From Prevotellaceae bacterium UBA1786 (GTDB taxonomy: Bacteria > Bacteroidota > Bacteroidia > Bacteroidales > Bacteroidaceae): 21,502 bases of DNA. Shown piece after piece: positions 14,577-21,502 of the stretch. The position numbers and the translations under genes were made by a program. Numbering within the stretch: position 1 is the first letter of the stretch; the number at the start of each line of letters is the position of its first letter. The notes beneath the pieces were generated by a model, which ran no database searches, was not told the DNA's origin, and saw nothing but the letters and a program-made list of their open reading frames with translations. The stretch spans positions 13,887 to 35,388 of the forward strand of contig DCGE01000198.1 of the NCBI GenBank assembly GCA_002314525.1, in the 5' to 3' direction.

Positions 14577-15484
14577 TGAGAAGTAATCTGATAATACGAA
14601 GTCTGACTGGTATCCTGTTTGTTGCGGTACTTGTTGGATGTATTCTATGGGGACCATCAACGTTCGCGTTGCTTTTTGCTGTCGTATCAGGTATGACGAC
14701 ATGGGAATTCTGCAGCATACTGAACAACGAAAAGAACTGCCAGATCAACAGATTCATCACAACCGTTGCATCAGTATATTTCTTCCTTGCGGTCATGGCC
14801 TTCAATGCCAATATCACAGGTTCCGAGATCTTCATGCCATACCTGATCACATTGGTGTACCTCTTCGTATCAGAGCTCTATCTAAAAGACAATAACACAT
14901 TGATGAACTGGGCTTTCACGATGATGAGCCAGTTATACATTGCCTTGCCGTTCGCCTTACTGAGCACTCTGTCATTCTTCGGAGTTTCATACGGATATGG
15001 CAATTCTGGGGTAATCTACAACCCTATTTTCACACTTTCCATATTCATCTTCATCTGGTCGAACGACACGGGAGCCTATTGTCTGGGGTGCTTAATAGGC
15101 AAGACCCCACTATTTCCAAGGATATCCCCGAAAAAGTCATGGGAAGGTGTGTTGGGAGGAACCATTCTGGCGATTGCGGCATCGCAAGCCGTGGCGTCGT
15201 TCAGTCAGGATTTTTCGACAGAGAATGAATTATTCAACAGATTGGCATGGGCTGGTCTGGCGTGTGTGGTTGTAACATTCGGCACATGGGGAGATCTTGT
15301 TGAATCTCTTTTCAAGAGAAAAATCGGGATCAAGGACTCCGGAAACATACTTCCAGGACATGGAGGAATGCTTGACAGGTTCGACAGTTCGATACTTGCC
15401 ATACCCGCAGCCGTGATATATGTATATTTAGTAAACAGTTCGTCGCTGACGGATATTGGAACAAAAATCGCCGGACTTTTCTAA
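14576..15484 (+). CDS. cdsA: Phosphatidate cytidylyltransferase (CDP-diglyceride synthase)
   Basis: This 302-residue inner-membrane enzyme converts phosphatidate and CTP to CDP-diacylglycerol, the precursor of all membrane phospholipids. About seven to eight hydrophobic segments are visible. The C-terminal CDS signature is complete: S-x-F-K-R-x4-K-D-S-x2-I-L-P-G-H-G-G-M-L-D-R-F-D at about 241-267. The middle part has WSNDTGAY and RISPKKSWEGVLGG, also typical. I chose the ATG in the TAATG overlap with the ftsH stop; an in-frame ATG six bases earlier (14570) is equally possible and adds two residues. Linkage suggests cotranscription with ftsH. Confidence 0.94.
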   Translation: MRSNLIIRSLTGILFVAVLVGCILWGPSTFALLFAVVSGMTTWEFCSILNNEKNCQINRFITTVASVYFFLAVMAFNANITGSEIFMPYLITLVYLFVSELYLKDNNTLMNWAFTMMSQLYIALPFALLSTLSFFGVSYGYGNSGVIYNPIFTLSIFIFIWSNDTGAYCLGCLIGKTPLFPRISPKKSWEGVLGGTILAIAASQAVASFSQDFSTENELFNRLAWAGLACVVVTFGTWGDLVESLFKRKIGIKDSGNILPGHGGMLDRFDSSILAIPAAVIYVYLVNSSSLTDIGTKIAGLF

Positions 15485-15508
15485 AAAAACAAAATTAATC
15501 GGTTTTTT

Positions 15509-15526
15509 TTATTGTATTTACAATAA
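15509..15526. promoter_or_regulatory. Perfect 8-2-8 palindrome in the DUF349 promoter
   Basis: TTATTGTA (15509-15516), TT, then TACAATAA (15519-15526) form a perfect inverted repeat that covers the probable -33 element (ATTG, 15511-15514). This is an attractive position for a repressor or activator site. It is AT-rich, so chance formation is possible, and no regulator is known. Confidence 0.4.
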
Positions 15527-15541
15527 TTATTCATACATTTG
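15511..15541 (+). promoter_or_regulatory. Promoter of the DUF349 gene (and tRNA-Pro)
   Basis: A degenerate -33 ATTG (15511-15514), a 19-bp spacer and TACATTTG (15534-15541) fit the Bacteroidetes consensus. The leader to the ATG at 15581 would be about 33 nt, longer than for most genes in the window. Confidence 0.65.
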
Positions 15542-15580
15542 TAGTCCATTAGCAAAAGTTCGCATTTAACTTTACCAAAT

Positions 15581-17464
15581 ATGAGTGAAATTCAAAATCC
15601 AACCGTTCCTACAGAAGAAGTTGTAGAGAACGCATCTCAAGAGAGACTTCCTGAAGAAGTCAGTGCAAATGTAGAACAGGCAGAAGAGCCTGTTGAGGAA
15701 ATCATCGAGGAGGATGTAAGTCAGGCTCCGACACGTCAGTACAGCTCCAAAGCCGAACTGTTAGATTACATCAAAGAGTTGATTGACGGAGAAGTGGTTG
15801 TATCACGCCCGGAACTCGACTCATTGAAGAGCAGCTACTACCGCTTTGCAAAAGCAAATGCAGAAGAAGCCTTCAATAAGTTTGTAGAGGAAGGTGGTGA
15901 TGCAGAGGCTTATCAGCCTGAACCAGATCCGGATGAGGTCGTATTCAAAGAGCAACTTAATGTTCTTCGCGACCGTCGTGCTGCACTGCAGAAAGCTAAA
16001 GAAGAGGAGAGAGAACAGAATTTGGTAAAAAAACTGCAGATCATTGACAGGATCAAGGTTATCCTTGAGAAGCCTGATGATGTCAATAAATCATATAAGG
16101 ACTTCAAAGCCCTTCAGCAGGAATGGAGCGAAGTGGGTGAAGTTCCAGCAACACAATCCACGGATTTGTGGAGGAACTACCAGCAGCTTGTTGAGCAGTT
16201 CTACGACACACTTAAACTCAACAACGAATTCCGTGCATACGATTTCAAGAAGAACCTGGAAATCAAGACTGCGATATGTGATTCAGCTGAGAAGCTTGCA
16301 GAGGAGACTGATCCAATATCTGCATTCCGCAAACTTCAGATCCTTCATCAGCAGTTCCGCGAAGTCGGTCCTGTTGCCCGTGAATTACGTGAAGGTATCT
16401 GGGAGCGATTCAAGAATGCCTCAACGATAATAAACAAAAAGCACCAGGAATATTTCGAAGGTCGCAAGGCACAGGAGCAGGAGAACCTTGACCAGAAGAC
16501 TGCCATCTGCGAGATAGTTGAGTCGTTCAATCTTGATGAACTCAAGTCATTCTCAGACTGGAACAATATTGCAGAGCAGATCACACAGCTTCAGGCAAAA
16601 TGGAAGACCATCGGTTTTGCACCGCAGAAGTTCAATGTGAAGATATATGAACGTTTCCGCGCAGCATGCGACAACTTCTTCACTAAGAAATCACAGTATT
16701 TCAAGGAAGTTCGTGGAAATCTCACAGACAACCTCAAACTCAAACTTGAACTCTGTGAACAAGCTGAAGCATTGAAGGACAGCACAGACTGGAAAACCAC
16801 TACAGACAAGTTCGTTCAACTCCAGAAGAAATGGAAGGAAATCGGTACCGTTCCAAAGAAATACAGTGATGAAATCTGGAAGCGCTTCAACTCGGCTTGT
16901 GAATCATTCTTTGAAGCAAAGAAGAAGGAAAACAGTTCGATGTTCACTGAGCAGAGAGAGAACCTGGATAAGAAGAAAGGTCTTGTTGAGCGTCTGAAGG
17001 CTATTGAGACTCCTGCAGAAGCAAGCGAAGAACTGCGTGAGACCCTCAGGTCAATACAAGACGAATGGAATCAGATCGGTCATGTTCCTTTCAAGGAGAA
17101 AGATAAGGTATTCAAGGCCTTCCGTGCAGAACTTGACAGATTATATTCTGTTATCGGTGCTACTGCAACCAAGCGCAGAGTTGAACGGTTCAAGAGCGAA
17201 CTGAAGACAGTCGGAGCAGACAAACTGAAAGACAGACTGACACGTCAATACGACATCCTGAAAAACGAGATCAAGACCTACGAGAACAATCTCGGATTCC
17301 TGAACCTCACTTCCAAGTCCAAAGAAGGTAACAGCCTTGTTGACGAACTCAACCGCAAAGTTGACAAACTGCGTGCTGACCTTGAGGAAATCAAGATGAA
17401 GATCAAGGCTTGTGATCAGCAGGACGAAGTAGCTGACGAAGAACAAGAGAAGACAGAAGATTAA
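15581..17464 (+). CDS. Protein with five DUF349 repeats
   Basis: This 627-residue soluble, helical and highly charged protein is of unknown function. The first 50 residues are an acidic Glu/Val-rich tail. Residues of about 125-525 contain five DUF349 repeats, recognised by the W-x-x-[IV]-G-x-[VA]-P/A core at about 182 (WSEVGEVP), 259 (FREVGPVA), 341 (WKTIGFAP), 418 (WKEIGTVP) and 496 (WNQIGHVP), spaced about 77-82 residues apart. Each is followed by a W/Y/F-x-R-F helix. The last 100 residues are predicted coiled coil, ending in an acidic EEQEKTED tail. It has its own promoter and probably reads through into tRNA-Pro. DUF349 proteins are widespread in Bacteroidetes, but no biochemical role can be read from the sequence. 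Confidence 0.9.
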   Translation: MSEIQNPTVPTEEVVENASQERLPEEVSANVEQAEEPVEEIIEEDVSQAPTRQYSSKAELLDYIKELIDGEVVVSRPELDSLKSSYYRFAKANAEEAFNKFVEEGGDAEAYQPEPDPDEVVFKEQLNVLRDRRAALQKAKEEEREQNLVKKLQIIDRIKVILEKPDDVNKSYKDFKALQQEWSEVGEVPATQSTDLWRNYQQLVEQFYDTLKLNNEFRAYDFKKNLEIKTAICDSAEKLAEETDPISAFRKLQILHQQFREVGPVARELREGIWERFKNASTIINKKHQEYFEGRKAQEQENLDQKTAICEIVESFNLDELKSFSDWNNIAEQITQLQAKWKTIGFAPQKFNVKIYERFRAACDNFFTKKSQYFKEVRGNLTDNLKLKLELCEQAEALKDSTDWKTTTDKFVQLQKKWKEIGTVPKKYSDEIWKRFNSACESFFEAKKKENSSMFTEQRENLDKKKGLVERLKAIETPAEASEELRETLRSIQDEWNQIGHVPFKEKDKVFKAFRAELDRLYSVIGATATKRRVERFKSELKTVGADKLKDRLTRQYDILKNEIKTYENNLGFLNLTSKSKEGNSLVDELNRKVDKLRADLEEIKMKIKACDQQDEVADEEQEKTED

Positions 17465-17473
17465 TAACATATA

Positions 17474-17499
17474 ATGTGTCGGTACTGGCACCGACACAT
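17474..17499 (+). other. Perfect 10-bp hairpin between the DUF349 gene and tRNA-Pro
   Basis: ATGTGTCGGT (17474-17483) pairs perfectly with ACCGACACAT (17490-17499) across a six-base loop ACTGGC. It lies 9 bp after the DUF349 stop and 2 bp before the tRNA. No T-run follows, so it is not a normal intrinsic terminator. It could protect the mRNA 3' end, guide RNase cleavage or limit read-through into the tRNA. Confidence 0.7.
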
Positions 17500-17501
17500 A
17501 T

Positions 17502-17574
17502 CGGGATGTAGCGCAGTTGGTAGCGCACTACGTTCGGGACGTAGGGGTCGGGCGTTCGAGTCGCCTCATCCCGA
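17502..17574 (+). tRNA. tRNA-Pro (anticodon CGG)
   Basis: The cloverleaf is complete. The acceptor stem pairs CGGGATG (17502-17508) with CATCCCG (17567-17573), the D-stem is GCGC/GCGC, and the anticodon arm is CTACG-TTCGGGA-CGTAG with CGG at 17535-17537. The T-arm is GGGCG-TTCGAGT-CGCCT and the discriminator is A17574. CCA is not encoded, unlike tRNA-Gln in this window, so it must be added after transcription. No promoter is visible between the DUF349 stop and the tRNA, so the tRNA is probably cut from the DUF349 transcript. Confidence 0.94.
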
Positions 17575-17575
17575 C

Positions 17576-17607
17576 ATGCGGGCGGAAAGAATCCGCCCGC
17601 ATTCTTT
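17576..17607 (+). terminator. Strong terminator after tRNA-Pro
   Basis: An 11-bp perfect stem (17576-17586 with 17592-17602, core GCGGGCGGA/TCCGCCCGC) with loop AAGAA is followed by a short T-rich tail (TTCTTT). It starts one base after the tRNA discriminator. It should end the DUF349/tRNA-Pro transcript. Confidence 0.8.
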
Positions 17608-17655
17608 AAGGTGGGTTCTATAAATTCACCGAATAAATAACCAACAGATAACCAT

Positions 17656-18762
17656 ATGGAGCATCCGGAAAACAGCGAGGAATTCAAGGGACTGCAAGTG
17701 AATTCAGGGGTCAGCGAGCAGTTGACGGTCAATCCCTACCTGAACAACTTCAGAAAGAAGAGAACCAAACTCTTCACCCCCGAAGAATACGTAGAGGGTA
17801 TTTTGAAAGGTGATGTCTCAATGCTTGGACAGGCTGTCACATTGGTTGAAAGCACTTTGCCTGAACATCAGGAAATAGCCCAAAAAGTCATTGAGCAGTG
17901 TCTGCCTTATTCCGGGATGTCCGTAAGAATAGGAATCAGTGGGGTACCAGGAGCAGGAAAGAGTACGAGCATTGATGCTTTTGGCATCCATATCCTTGAA
18001 AGATACGGTGGGAAATTAGCCGTTCTTGCCATTGACCCAAGTTCTGAAAAGACAAAGGGCAGCATTCTCGGTGACAAGACAAGGATGGAAAAACTGTCTG
18101 TTCATCCGAAATCCTTCATACGACCTTCACCTACAGCTGGTTCTCTCGGAGGCGTTGCACGCAAGACACGTGAGACAATCATCCTCTGCGAAGCTGCTGG
18201 GTATGACAAGATTATTGTTGAGACCGTGGGTGTCGGACAAAGCGAGACAGCGTGTCATTCCATGGTTGATTTCTTTCTGTTGATTCAGTTGGCTGGTACT
18301 GGTGATGAGTTGCAGGGAATAAAAAGAGGTATAATGGAAATTGCCGATGGAATAGCCATCAACAAAGCCGACGGAAACAATGCAGAAAAATGTGAACTGG
18401 CAGCAGGCCATTTCCGTAATGCCCTCAGACTGTTCCCAAAGCCAGAGAGCGGAGTAACACCAAAAGTGGTTTGCTATTCAGGTTTCTACGATCTGAATGT
18501 TGACAAGGTCATCGATATGGTGGATGACTACATCAACGAAGTAAAAGACTCCGGCTATTTCCAGTACAGACGGAATGAACAGTCAAAGTACTGGATGTAC
18601 GAAAGCATCAACGAACATCTAAGGAATGGGTTCTTCTTCAACCAACAGATAAAGACATTACTTCCGGAAATGGAGAGTAAGGTACTCGGTGGAGAAGTCA
18701 CCTCATTCGTTGCAGCAAAAAAACTATTAGATACATACTATAACGAGCTGACAAAGTCATAA
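17656..18762 (+). CDS. meaB: MeaB/ArgK-family GTPase (methylmalonyl-CoA mutase chaperone)
   Basis: This 368-residue G3E-family P-loop GTPase protects and reloads the B12 cofactor of methylmalonyl-CoA mutase, the enzyme behind the succinate-propionate route of many Bacteroidetes. The Walker A motif GVPGAGKST is at 96-104, then DPSSEKTKGSILGDKTRM near 126-143, RPSPTAGSLGGVARKTRE near 155, the ETVGVGQSET switch near 189-198, and NKAD (G4) near 236. The C-terminal helical region resembles the MeaB dimerisation arm. The family was once annotated as ArgK, a lysine/arginine/ornithine transport kinase; I follow the MeaB role. No mutase genes lie in this window. porQ starts 5 bp after its stop. Confidence 0.92.
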   Translation: MEHPENSEEFKGLQVNSGVSEQLTVNPYLNNFRKKRTKLFTPEEYVEGILKGDVSMLGQAVTLVESTLPEHQEIAQKVIEQCLPYSGMSVRIGISGVPGAGKSTSIDAFGIHILERYGGKLAVLAIDPSSEKTKGSILGDKTRMEKLSVHPKSFIRPSPTAGSLGGVARKTRETIILCEAAGYDKIIVETVGVGQSETACHSMVDFFLLIQLAGTGDELQGIKRGIMEIADGIAINKADGNNAEKCELAAGHFRNALRLFPKPESGVTPKVVCYSGFYDLNVDKVIDMVDDYINEVKDSGYFQYRRNEQSKYWMYESINEHLRNGFFFNQQIKTLLPEMESKVLGGEVTSFVAAKKLLDTYYNELTKS

Positions 18763-18767
18763 CAACA

Positions 18768-19733
18768 TTGAAGACGATCGACAGACATATCCGACTAATG
18801 ACCATCCTGCTGACGGCAATACTCCTGTCAGCCGGCAGTTCAATCTATGCCCAGGAATATTCCACGGGATATGAGTTCCTGAATGTACCTTCATCGGCAC
18901 ATTCTGCCGCATTAGGCGGGAACGCCGTTTCGCTTGCAGAAGACGATGCGACACTGCTATTCGTCAATCCAGCTGCAATAAACTACGTGACAGACAAGAC
19001 ACTGAGTCTTGACTACACATCATATATCTCAAAGACAAACAAACTCGGTGCTGTATTCGTGAAACAGACCGGCGAGAGAGGTACAATAGGTTTTGGTGCT
19101 CAGGTACTCAACTACGGTGACATGACGGAAACATCTGCCGACATGGCTATTTTGGGGAAATATTCGGCGAACGACATCAATGTTCAAGGTGGATATACGT
19201 ATATGTTGGATGAAAGATGGAGCGGAGGTGTACAGGGAAAGATGCTGTTCTCCAACTACGGAAACTTCAGCAGCACAGCCATCGGATTTGATATCGGTCT
19301 CCATTACTATGATTCAGGCAGAGGTTGGATGTTAGGTCTGGTAGGACAGAATCTAGGAGGACAGGTCAAAGCCTTATACGACACCCATGAAGCTCTGCCA
19401 TTCACATTAGCCTTCGGAGTAACCCGCGAATTATCAAATGCCCCGCTGAGGTTTACCGTCACACTGCCTGATATCACACATTGGCAGACATCATTTTTTC
19501 ATAACATATCATTAGGATGTGACGTTTTTCCTTCCAAACAATTATGGTTGGCAATAGGCTATAATGCACTGAGAGCAAAAGAAATGAGAACCGGCGAGGA
19601 TGACAAAAGTCACGGAGCCGGACTTTCATTGGGAGGTGGACTGAATATAAAGGACTTCAAATTGGGAGTTGCTTGGGGAAAGTACCACGTAGCAGCCTCA
19701 TCACTTATCATCAACGCAAGTTACTCATTTTAG
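18768..19733 (+). CDS. porQ: Type IX secretion system protein PorQ
   Basis: This 321-residue exported beta-rich protein is similar to PorQ, an outer-membrane-associated component of the Bacteroidetes type IX secretion system that helps attach cargo at the cell surface. A signal peptide is visible (KTIDRHIRLM, then TILLTAILLSAGSSIYA-QE), with cleavage likely after A28. The mature part starts EYSTGYEFLNVPSSAHSAAL, with GGNAVSLAEDDATLLFVNPA, a typical start for PorQ/PorV-like barrels, and it ends in an aromatic residue (NASYSF) as outer-membrane barrels do. The best start is TTG at 18768, because the ATG at 18798 would remove the basic n-region. It sits with cmk and ispH, an order I recall from other Bacteroidetes. 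Confidence 0.87.
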   Translation: MKTIDRHIRLMTILLTAILLSAGSSIYAQEYSTGYEFLNVPSSAHSAALGGNAVSLAEDDATLLFVNPAAINYVTDKTLSLDYTSYISKTNKLGAVFVKQTGERGTIGFGAQVLNYGDMTETSADMAILGKYSANDINVQGGYTYMLDERWSGGVQGKMLFSNYGNFSSTAIGFDIGLHYYDSGRGWMLGLVGQNLGGQVKALYDTHEALPFTLAFGVTRELSNAPLRFTVTLPDITHWQTSFFHNISLGCDVFPSKQLWLAIGYNALRAKEMRTGEDDKSHGAGLSLGGGLNIKDFKLGVAWGKYHVAASSLIINASYSF

Positions 19734-19757
19734 AGAACTCACCTTTAGGAAAAAGAC

Positions 19758-20474
19758 ATGGAAAAGAAGATAGTTGTCGCAATCGACGGACATTCGTCAT
19801 GCGGAAAGAGTACAATGGCAAAATGGCTGGCAGGACAAGTAGGATACATCTATATCGATACCGGTGCGATGTACCGTATGGTAACACTTTTTGCTCTGAC
19901 ACATGGTTTTATCACCAAGTCGGCTGAAGACGAATCCATTTCGATTGACGAAGCAGGACTGGAGAAAGCCCTGCCGGATGTCGACATCAATTTCGTGTTT
20001 GATGAAGAGACACGACTACCGTTAGCATGTCTTGACGGCAAAGTCGTGGAGAAGGAGATACGTGGAATGGCTGTGTCAGGCTGCGTCAGTCCGATAGCTG
20101 CACTCCCATTCGTAAGGATGAAACTCACCCAACAGCAGCAATCGATGGGAGAGAAAAAAGGTATTGTCATGGATGGACGCGATATAGGAACTGCCGTATT
20201 TCCGGATGCAGAACTGAAAGTCTTTGTTACCGCAAGTCCGGAAGTCCGTGCCAGACGCCGTTATGACGAACTCAAGGCCAAGGAACCTGAAATACATCTC
20301 AATCTGGCAGACGTACTGAAGAATGTAGAGGAACGTGACTACATCGACTCACATCGTGAACTCAACCCTCTCCGCCAGGCTGATGACGCAGTTGTTCTCG
20401 ATAATTCCGATATGTCAAAAGAGCAACAGAACCAGTTCCTTCTTGATTTGTTCAGAAGTCGGACAAAAGCATAG
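19758..20474 (+). CDS. cmk: Cytidylate kinase
   Basis: This 238-residue cytosolic kinase phosphorylates CMP and dCMP with ATP for nucleic acid and CDP-lipid synthesis. The P-loop is GHSSCGKST (11-19), followed by the nucleotide-binding YIDTGAMYRMV (32-42). DGRDIGTAVFPDAELKVF in the second half and RDYIDSHRELNPLRQADDAV near the C-terminus are strong Cmk signatures. The length is slightly above E. coli Cmk (227). It lies 24 bp after porQ and 3 bp before ispH, so all three are probably one transcript. Confidence 0.95.
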   Translation: MEKKIVVAIDGHSSCGKSTMAKWLAGQVGYIYIDTGAMYRMVTLFALTHGFITKSAEDESISIDEAGLEKALPDVDINFVFDEETRLPLACLDGKVVEKEIRGMAVSGCVSPIAALPFVRMKLTQQQQSMGEKKGIVMDGRDIGTAVFPDAELKVFVTASPEVRARRRYDELKAKEPEIHLNLADVLKNVEERDYIDSHRELNPLRQADDAVVLDNSDMSKEQQNQFLLDLFRSRTKA

Positions 20475-20477
20475 GAT

Positions 20478-21338
20478 ATGTTTGTCGAAATTGACTCGCA
20501 GTCAGGTTTTTGCCACGGAGTTACACGGGCAATCAAGAAAGCAGAGGAGGAACTCTCCTCATCACATTCTTTATACTGTCTCGGTGATATCGTGCACAAC
20601 GGCAACGAATGTGACAGATTGAAAAAAATGGGACTGATAAGTGTTGACCACGACTCATTCAAAACGTTGAACAACACCAAGATCCTTCTCAGAGCTCACG
20701 GAGAACCACCTGAGACTTATGATTGGGCAGCAAAAAACCATGTTAACATCATTGACGCAACATGTCCTGTTGTTCTCAACCTTCAGAAACGTGTCAAGAC
20801 AGCATACGAAGAACTAAAAGACACACAGATTGTCATATACGGCAAGTCAGGCCATGCGGAAGTCGTCGGACTTGTCGGACAGACTGAAGGCCACGCCATT
20901 GTGATAGAAAACATCAACGATGCTGCAAAACTTGATTTCTCAAAGGATATCGCACTTTTCAGCCAGACCACAAAATCCCTTGAAGGATTCCGGGAAATCG
21001 TATACTTTATCAAAAATAAGATTCACAAAGGAGTGACATTCCTTTATTATGATACCATCTGCCGTCAGGTATCCAACCGTATTGCTAATATACGTCAGTT
21101 TGCAGAACGTCACGATGTCATTCTGTTTGTAAGCGGAACGAAAAGTTCCAATGGCAGGGTACTTTTCAATGAATGTGTATCCGTCAATCCACAGAGCCAC
21201 ATGATAGCCGATGCTGACGAAATCGATTTCAGTTGGCTTGATGGTGCTGAATCTGTCGGAATATGCGGAGCCACCTCAACCCCCAAATGGCTCATGGAGA
21301 AATGCAAAGACAGAATTGCACCACCTTCACAATACTAA
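20478..21338 (+). CDS. ispH: 4-hydroxy-3-methylbut-2-enyl diphosphate reductase
   Basis: This 286-residue [4Fe-4S] enzyme (IspH/LytB) performs the last step of the MEP pathway, making IPP and DMAPP. The three cluster cysteines are C12 (SGFCHGV), C96 (DATCPVV) and C195 (DTICRQVSN). Substrate-binding residues are visible: H40 in GDIVHNG, H74 in RAHGEPP, H126 and E128 in KSGHAEV, T164-T165 in FSQTTKS, S223-S224-N225 in TKSSNGR, and S267 in GATSTPKW. The length is slightly below E. coli IspH (316). The gene indicates that isoprenoids are made by the MEP route here. The ATG is 3 bp after the cmk stop. Confidence 0.96.
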   Translation: MFVEIDSQSGFCHGVTRAIKKAEEELSSSHSLYCLGDIVHNGNECDRLKKMGLISVDHDSFKTLNNTKILLRAHGEPPETYDWAAKNHVNIIDATCPVVLNLQKRVKTAYEELKDTQIVIYGKSGHAEVVGLVGQTEGHAIVIENINDAAKLDFSKDIALFSQTTKSLEGFREIVYFIKNKIHKGVTFLYYDTICRQVSNRIANIRQFAERHDVILFVSGTKSSNGRVLFNECVSVNPQSHMIADADEIDFSWLDGAESVGICGATSTPKWLMEKCKDRIAPPSQY

Positions 21339-21502
21339 CCCAAAATGGATCACTGGTACAAATTGTGTTTTCTTGCTGATGATTGTCTTTTTTTCCTACA
21401 ACGAAAACGGCTGATGGCCTTACAGGCCTTGGCGTCTTAGCAGTGAAATTTCCTTGTGAGCGAGCTCCCAGATAAATTTCCCTACTAATCCACCATCTTC
21501 CT
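21339..21502. other. Non-coding right edge with short repeats
   Basis: The 164 bp after ispH contain no gene that I can recognise. A T-run (21389-21395) and a 5-bp hairpin GGCCT-TAC-AGGCC (21416-21428) are present, but they do not form a standard terminator for ispH. AAATTTCC occurs twice, at 21446-21453 and 21474-21481. The minus strand carries an open frame entering from the right edge (listed separately). Confidence 0.5.
21420..21502 (-). other. Possible C-terminal end of a minus-strand reading frame, or a repeat unit
   Basis: On the minus strand a frame is open from the window edge to a TAA at 21420-21422, giving 26 codons that read EDGGLVGKFIWELAHKEISL followed by LRRQGL. The peptide looks amphipathic and basic at its end. 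It may be the tail of a convergent gene, or a dispersed repeat that happens to be open. No family can be assigned, and 26 codons is too short to prove coding. Confidence 0.25.

Noticed and set aside
15483..15510. A-run and T-run after cdsA as a terminator
   Set aside because: AAAAAAAC (15483-15490) can pair with GTTTTTTT (15502-15509), but the stem is almost only A-T and overlaps the palindrome and promoter of the next gene, so termination cannot be supported.
17403..17732. 109-codon minus-strand frame over tRNA-Pro
   Set aside because: The peptide DEATRTPDPYVPNVVRYQLR is the antisense translation of the tRNA, a known source of false protein annotations, and the frame runs over the DUF349 and meaB ends.
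1..21502. CRISPR array, defence island, prophage or transposon
   Set aside because: Reading both strands showed no regularly spaced repeats, transposase, integrase, terminal inverted repeats or phage genes; the toxin-antitoxin pair alone does not make a defence island.

Overview
The window reads as ordinary chromosome of a Bacteroidetes (Bacteroidota) bacterium, most likely Prevotella or a close relative. Three things point there. First, promoters follow the Bacteroidetes pattern: a TAnnTTTG -7 element, often with TTTG about 19-20 bp upstream. Second, gene starts mostly lack Shine-Dalgarno sequences. Third, the gene set is typical of the phylum: a DUF5683 protein, a bifunctional Rel, the rsfS-ftsH-cdsA run, a five-repeat DUF349 protein and porQ-cmk-ispH with a type IX secretion component. 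The taxon is inferred from these features and was not tested by search.

Layout. 1-221 is non-coding and starts with three TTTAACC heptamers. 222-703 is a two-gene toxin-antitoxin module with a YafQ-like mRNA interferase. 776-3864 carries a secreted or membrane DUF5683 protein and rel (ppGpp synthetase/hydrolase). 6721-3869 (minus) is a three-gene unit: an LPG-synthase-like/flippase-like membrane protein, the dipeptidase pepD and a MerR-type regulator that overlaps pepD. 6799-8791 (plus) is surE and lpxB. Convergent to lpxB, and overlapping it, is rsmA (minus), which diverges from trmN6 (plus); both encode N6-adenine RNA methyltransferases. trmN6 converges on and overlaps a MATE transporter (minus). 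11756-15484 holds tRNA-Gln(CTG), a terminator and the rsfS-ftsH-cdsA run. 15581-17607 holds the DUF349 gene, a perfect hairpin, tRNA-Pro(CGG) and a strong terminator. 17656-21338 is meaB-porQ-cmk-ispH. The last 164 bases are non-coding or hold the end of a short minus-strand frame.

How the genes relate. Most are housekeeping: stringent response (rel), ribosome maturation and silencing (rsmA, rsfS, trmN6, the tRNAs), envelope lipids and quality control (lpxB, cdsA, ftsH), nucleotide and isoprenoid precursors (surE, cmk, ispH) and protein export (porQ). The genome is very compact: convergent neighbours overlap or nearly touch, and divergent pairs share short promoter regions. The only clearly accessory piece is the toxin-antitoxin module.

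I found no CRISPR array, transposase, integrase or prophage gene, and no convincing new multi-gene system. The points most worth a second look are the probable leaderless surE transcript, the two mutually exclusive hairpins after tRNA-Gln, the hairpin directly before tRNA-Pro, the palindrome in the DUF349 promoter, the toxin-antitoxin pair beside DUF5683/rel, and the unexplained right-hand edge.
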